Shown: positions 58,741 through 64,000 of the stretch, piece after piece
Numbering within the stretch: the first letter of the stretch is position 1
Layout of the letters: each line of letters starts with the position of its first letter
Origin: Clusia tigrina
Taxonomy: Eukaryota; Arthropoda; Insecta; Diptera; Clusiidae
Direction of reading: 5' to 3'
Length of the DNA stretch: 64,000 bases
Assembly: GCA_920105625.2 (NCBI GenBank)
Contig: OV050033.1
Coordinates: 126,355,821 to 126,419,820 of the forward strand
The notes under the pieces: generated by a model
What the model was told of the DNA's origin: nothing
Database searches by the model: none
Seen by the model: the letters and a program-made list of their open reading frames with translations, nothing else
Position numbers and translations under genes: made by a program

Positions 58741-60969
58741 AAGATAGATAGTAGACTTGTTCGGTTCACAACTGGCTTTTTGGAAAAAAAAACTTAGCGT
58801 AGTCGTTATTTTTAAGGAGTTGGGATAGATTTGCCTATACGCCATAACGACTTGAAACAATGCTGCGAAGTTTGATAGTTTTTTATTAATTCCTATTGAT
58901 CCTTTATGTGACTACTTGTGGCGCCCTTTCATAATTATATTAACCACACACTTTTCAAATGCTATTCATCAAATTCACATGATTCACTGAGACTTGATTT
59001 TCAGGATTTAAATACAGATTTGTAAAGTAAATTTGCAAAGTTAATTGAAAAAGTAGCAAAGTACTAACTGTAGATGCCTTTTGGAATAGGGCCATGTCTG
59101 TCATGGATCCAGGCAGAAACTTTTACAAAACTTTCGCATACAATTCGAATCCCACTCGCAGAGTATTCGACATTCAATTAAAAATTCCAGTTTTGTTATT
59201 CTTCCTGCAATTTAGTTATTTATTTTTCAGCATTTCGTGTGATGCGATTTCAGCTGAAAATACACAGTTCTGCAGCTGTTCAACATTTCAGTGCCGGCAG
59301 TTGATCACTTTTGGCATTGTCTCTAGTGCTGATTGTGGGCGAGGGGTGTGCTCAACCCTCCCGCACGTACGAGTGGCAAATGATGGATTGCTGACACTGC
59401 GGCAATGCATACTGCAGCTGTGCGAGCGATTGCAATGAAATATGCAAATCAATACTCCACTCAATTTAATAATAATAAGCCCCTGACCAGTTCGCTCTGC
59501 TCTCAGCACCATTTCAATTGCCCGCATAATTTCGATGTTGGTGCTCTGCTCTGCTCTGCTTTTTGGTTATTTTTGTCAGCCCCTTTAATTTTTATGGTTC
59601 CATTGGCAGCCATAAATTTAATCGCAGCCATTTTTCACTCAAAATCCAATCACGTAGCAATTTCTCTCAGTACCGAAATTTGACCCTTAACCATGTCCCT
59701 GCATATGCATATGGATTGGCGAGAATGGATGCGTGTGAGTATGTTTCTCTGTTCTAGTGTATGTGTGTGAATTTGTGCGGTCCAGTGAGCGTGTGTTTGT
59801 GTGGTGGTACGTGCACTTTGCCACTGAACTGAAATTTATTTGGCCAGCTCGCAAAAAATAACTAATGTAAGTGCCACTAACGGGCGGCTGCTCGCTATAG
59901 CCGGCATATATATATTCTTCTGTTTTTTTGGATTATTGGCAGTGGCCGCCTTAAGCCACACTATAAAGTATTATAGCCACCGTATGGAGACTTTGTTGGT
60001 TTGCCCTTTTTGCCCTTCCTATTTGGTCGTTTTTGTTTTTATCTTTTGTTTTTGTACTCTTCTTTGCTTGCCTTTTGGCAACCTTTTTGGCCCTCTTTAG
60101 TAGATTTTTGCGCATTTCTGCGCCTTATTGTGGTGTTTTGTTCGTGTTTTGTTCGAAGTGCTAAAAAATCTGGTTTCCAATGCAAAACTCCCCTGGGTGC
60201 ATTATGTTAGCAATTTTATTGTACTAGTACCTTCTCTCCAGCACCATTATCCTGTGTAATAAATTCACTGCTGCTAAATTTCTGACATTAACATTTCGTT
60301 TGTGCTGTTGTTGGTGTTGTTGTTGTTGTTGTTGCAGCAGCATACGTTGCCATATCCCTGCCATATCTCTGCCACTTTTGGCACAATTATTTGCGTGGAT
60401 TTTTTCTTTCTACTCTCTTTCCGGCGATAGATTTTTACCCTACATGCACGTCCTCATATTACTGGAAGTGGCGGCGTTTATCCTTGGTGTGCTCCTGCCT
60501 TGCCCTGCCCTGCCCTCTTTATTTTGGCGCTTTTTATTTTTGGATTAAGTCCAAGTTTACTGCTCACAAGTTTATTGCTGCCAATGCTGGCGCAGAATAA
60601 TTTTAAATTACTAATGTTGTGCCGCCTTTGTTTCTTGTTCAATTTTATTCCTGCGCCTTAAAATATGCTTTTGTATTATCTTCTTTTACAAATAGATTAA
60701 TTGCGGTAGGACTGAAAACACGAGGTCCCTCAGGAAAGTATTTCTTTAGCATGCATATCTATCAGCTAGTTGAGTTCATAATCATTAAGATCATAATCCT
60801 CATTGATAATCAAACTTGTTAGTTGAACTTCGTTGAGAGTATATTCCTAGGAAACATTTCCAATTTGATACGGAATTTTTCTCTTGACTCCACTTGTTGC
60901 TAAGGAAATTGCTATAGACATTGCTCTCTTTTTGTACTAGACTTCAAACTTAAGGTTTCCACAGATTTG
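58741..60969. other. Gene-free sequence with TTG and pentamer repeats
   Basis: 59094-59438 is an ATG-initiated open frame of 114 codons that I do not promote to a gene. GCTCT x3.6 lies at 59542-59559, a TTG run at about 60304-60335 and CTGCC/GCCCT repeats at about 60495-60515. The T-rich frames at 59.8-60.8 kb are compositional. Confidence 0.5.
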
Positions 60970-61495
60970 TTATCCTTGAGCACTTCAGTACTAAGCTTGT
61001 AAATAGACTTTAATAGTATTTACTATCTTCGTATAGGCCTTTTCACTTCATGAATGCCCGGATTGAGTTAGCAATAACATTTCTTCAATTAACTGATCTT
61101 GAACACTCTAACACAACACTTGTCTTCATATACCGGTGATCTTTACCTCCTTCACTGCTTTTGAGTAGTCCAAGCCGTTGCTAATATATAGAAATCTTGG
61201 ACGTATTTCTCAACCTCGCTGGTCTTGAATACGCTGGTAAAATGCTTGCAAACAGATATCAGATATCTTTTTCTCCTTCTCTTTTCCTGATTACTCCAGA
61301 CCCATGCATATATACAGAATTCGTTCATTTTTCTAACCTACACTTGTCTTGTGCACTTCACTAAAATGGTTTGCTACACATGTCAGTTGTCTTTCCCGCC
61401 TTCGTTGCTTTTGACCAATTCACTCAAAAAACTTCTGCTGATTTCAGTGCTCTTTTTCCCCTTCGCTGGTCTTCAACACTCCAGTCTAGTGCCGG
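60970..61495. repeat. Five-copy ~124 bp degenerate tandem array
   Basis: A (G/T)(G/A)TC.TTGA.CACT anchor lies at 60972, 61095, 61221, 61345 and 61468, giving spacings of 123, 126, 124 and 123 bp. Between anchors, copies share CTTG..A.A, GATCTTT..CTCCTTC and TGCTTTTGA..A.TCCA-like blocks. Sequence identity is low while spacing is nearly constant, so the array is old but little shortened. Confidence 0.75.
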
Positions 61496-63699
61496 CATAT
61501 TAATTTCAGTTCCCCCTTTTTGTAGAGTACATCAAATTCTTCCATTTGTGCTTTTTATATCGTGAATATTGCCTTTAGTTTTTAAACAACCCTTCTAAAT
61601 GTTCAATTAGTCGACCAATAAGCAATTATTATATACTCTCAGGCCTCAAATATCTATATAATAAACCCTACGGAGGATATCTAAGAAGATTTCAGTCACC
61701 TGAAGAAGACCACTGGTCCGGTTGTAATTGCAAGCAGCAAACCTTTACTGCGGGTTTTCCAAGCATACTTTTAGGAATACTCTCGTCCCAACAGCATAAG
61801 AATAACTTTCATATTCTGAATAATTGATAAGGCATTGCCCATGAGCATAATTTTGGCAAATATCTTTTGGAATGTTATGCGACGCGTGGTTCCTTCATAC
61901 CTAGCAGACAAGTGAAGAACTATATACGACCATAGTAAGACTAATGGCAGGGACCTTCTAAGCAGTTTCTGATGTTTCCTTGTCTTCCTTATATTTCTAC
62001 TAATAATGTTATGTTATAATGGCATGATTCTCAATCCCGATTGACCCTAGGATATCCAACAAATAGGAATTTTAATATCAACTCTGTTTTCATCACTAAT
62101 ATCATTATTCTATTCCTGCAGAGAAGAATCGGTTGATTGTATTCCTGATTGAATACCTAATAATGTATAAATATGTTCCCTTGATCTTCAATCCAGGTTA
62201 GTCCAGTCAGGTATCATTTAGTTTGGGTTCCTTCCTAGATCAATCCACACTCTTTTCAGCAGACACCTCTTAGTTCACATTAATATTTCAACTGGTCTGT
62301 TGATTTAAGTATTAATTTTTATTAAATATTTTCATTCTGTTACAAGTTTAAGGATTTAGATTAAAGTTTACCACACGGAGAGCGGGGGGAAACAGAAAGG
62401 TACCATCCTGTTTGCATTCATTCATATATTTCCCGAATCCTACGAATAATTTCCTGGCTTCATCTAATTGAAAATTGCTCGTATGCCATATCGAAGTATC
62501 TCTCCAAGGAAAACTCCCTTTTAATCAGCTATAAACGTTCTCAGCCGCTGAGAACTGTATCGTTATTTGTCACAGGCTAACTTTCAACCAAACCCAGTCT
62601 TCGCACCGGTCTGGACATGGTATTAGAGGGAAAGATTCACATCTCCAGCTTTCCACAGACATTTTCTGTAATTAAGCATGACGGTTTAAACAGTTTAATA
62701 TGCCGGAAAGTATGATCCATGTAAATGCAGGAATATTAAACTCTCCATTTTGATTTGTTAATACTTATTAAAATGCAAAGCATTTCACCCCAAAAGCTGC
62801 TCCAGCCAGCTTAAAAGTTTACTACATAAACTGCGCTTAATTAAAATTTAACATTTTCCATTGGCTTACAACCGGACACTGGCTGATAATGCAACTTTTA
62901 AATAGTTGCAAAAAGTTTGCCGAACTTTCGCACAGAAATTTACATAATTTAAAAGCTACTCGCACAAATAATTAAACGATATGCAGAGTTGCTGCCGTGG
63001 AAAGTGAGCAGAGTCGGATTTGAAACTGCATGAAAAAGCAACAAAACTGTGTCCAAATGAGGGAAGCAGTTAAATCTCAAAAATTCCCTAAAGGCGGTCA
63101 CTTAATAAAACTGATTCAATTATTTGCACATGGTAATGAACTCGATGAGATTTTCTCTGGTTTCATTTTGTTACAAGTTGAAGAATTTAGTTTAAAGTTA
63201 ACAACACGGAGAAGAGGCAGAAACAGAAGGGAAGAGAAAGGAACCTCTCGGCTCTCTATACTGAAGGCTGCTTAAAAGCTAACCCACTGATCATATAATC
63301 ACGTGAGCCCAAAATACTCCATTTATAGGTACATATCCTACCAATGAAGAAGAGTTCCAATTTGATTGTTTAAATACTTATTCAAAATTATTCTAAGCAT
63401 TTTTGCATACCCATGGTTAAAGTTCCTTCGGGTTCGCTTCTAATTCACAGTTTCCAGCCATCACTAGAACCTGAGATTAAACTAGACACTAGAACCGACA
63501 CCAGAAATTGTCCACTTCGTTCTCATAAGCTTTTCTCCCTTCTTCTAAAAGCGTCAACATTCCAGACGGATGAATCCACTGAGATATTTGGTATCTTCCA
63601 GAGGATTTTCTAGAAAAAAAAGAGGGTTGTCCAAAGTTTGTTTACTGACTGGCTTATTCTTCCGAAGCTTCCTTGATTCCAATTGATATTATTTGTACA
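61496..63699. other. Gene-free sequence containing a diverged direct duplication
   Basis: 62338-62405 and 63166-63245 share GTTACAAGTT.AAG.ATTTAG.TTAAAGTT, ACACGGAGA.G.GG and AAACAGAA.GG. Further on, 62744-62802 and 63355-63405 share TTTGATT.GTT.AATACTTATT.AAA and AAGCATTT in the same order. The two stretches look like diverged copies of one segment with different internal deletions. No coding content. Confidence 0.6.
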
Positions 63700-63990
63700 C
63701 AGATTGTCACGCTTTCAGATTTGTTTTCAGTTCTTGTGAGATTGTCATCCTTCGAAATTTATTTTGTTTCTTGGAGGATGCTCATCTTTCGAGAATTATT
63801 TTGTTTCTTGGAAGATTCTCATCCTTCCAGATTTATCTTTTTTCTTGTAAAATTGACATCCTATCCGCTGAGTTTTTCTTTATAAAGATTATCATCATTG
63901 CCGACTGGAATCGCTGCTTATAAGATCACACCTCGTTTTCTTGTTTCTTGTAATATTGTCTTCCTGCCGGATTTGTCTCGTATGATTTAG
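63700..63990. repeat. 37 bp tandem array at the right edge
   Basis: TCATCCTTC.AGATTTATTTTGTTTCTTG-type units start at 63707, 63745, 63782, 63819, 63856 and 63892, with periods of 36-38 bp. Divergence increases in the last copies, and a CTTGTAATATTGTCTTCCTGCC block near 63945-63968 suggests the array reaches toward the window end. In this strand the units are T-rich, so several frames stay open by composition only. Confidence 0.8.
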
Positions 63991-64000
63991 AAGGATGGCC

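Overview
The window looks like non-coding DNA from a higher fly (Diptera: Schizophora), quite possibly a tephritid fruit fly. That assignment is inference from style: an AT-rich background, frequent short TTG/CAA, TG/CA and TACTCGTA-type motifs, many short degenerate tandem arrays, insect-like splice and promoter signals, and RNase H-bearing non-LTR retrotransposon debris. There is no bacterial or viral gene organisation. No long conserved reading frame was found on either strand; the longest stop-free stretches (about 110-155 codons) mostly lack an early ATG and have low-complexity or arbitrary composition. The window is therefore probably a gene desert or the inside of one or more very long introns.

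Layout. 0-16 kb: a four-copy ~130 bp array (841-1345), a long TTATGACTTG-type array (3141-4880) interrupted by a decayed retrotransposon RNase H tail (3330-3938, minus), a ~93 bp array (6420-7900), a 22 bp x4 array (8128-8215), a three-copy ~113-131 bp array (10741-11056), a pair of inverted ~135 bp arrays facing each other across 1.4 kb (12840-13295 and 14733-14990), and a second decayed RNase H tail (15330-15615, minus). 16-28 kb: mostly unremarkable AT-rich sequence with microsatellites, a small three-copy repeat at 20.2 kb and a dense cluster of TTTATG/TTTATA motifs at 24.56-24.73 kb. 28.4-28.9 kb: the best promoter/first-exon candidate (CT repeat, DRE-like site, Inr, then a perfect GTAAGT donor), followed by a very AT-rich stretch (29.1-31.2 kb).

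33.7-43 kb is repeat-rich: a 41 bp array with higher-order order (33.7-34.6 kb), an exact 118 bp tandem duplication (38169-38404), a third retrotransposon tail (38765-39090, plus), a set of exon-like repeat copies (40.8-41.5 kb) with a fourth retrotransposon 3' end lodged among them, and a ~409 bp-period pyrimidine-rich array (41.9-42.9 kb). Between these, 35803-36322 (minus) holds the most gene-like sequence in the window: two open segments that join in frame across a 65 nt intron-like gap. 43-64 kb has further arrays (187 bp at 45.8 kb, near-identical 112 bp units at 48.7 kb, 207 bp at 50.7 kb, 60 bp at 58.6 kb, ~124 bp x5 at 61 kb, 37 bp at the right edge) separated by stretches in which no gene could be supported.

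No operon, CRISPR array, rRNA or tRNA gene was found. The striking property is the number of unrelated, locally confined, degenerate tandem arrays, several of which have decayed non-LTR 3' ends beside or inside them.
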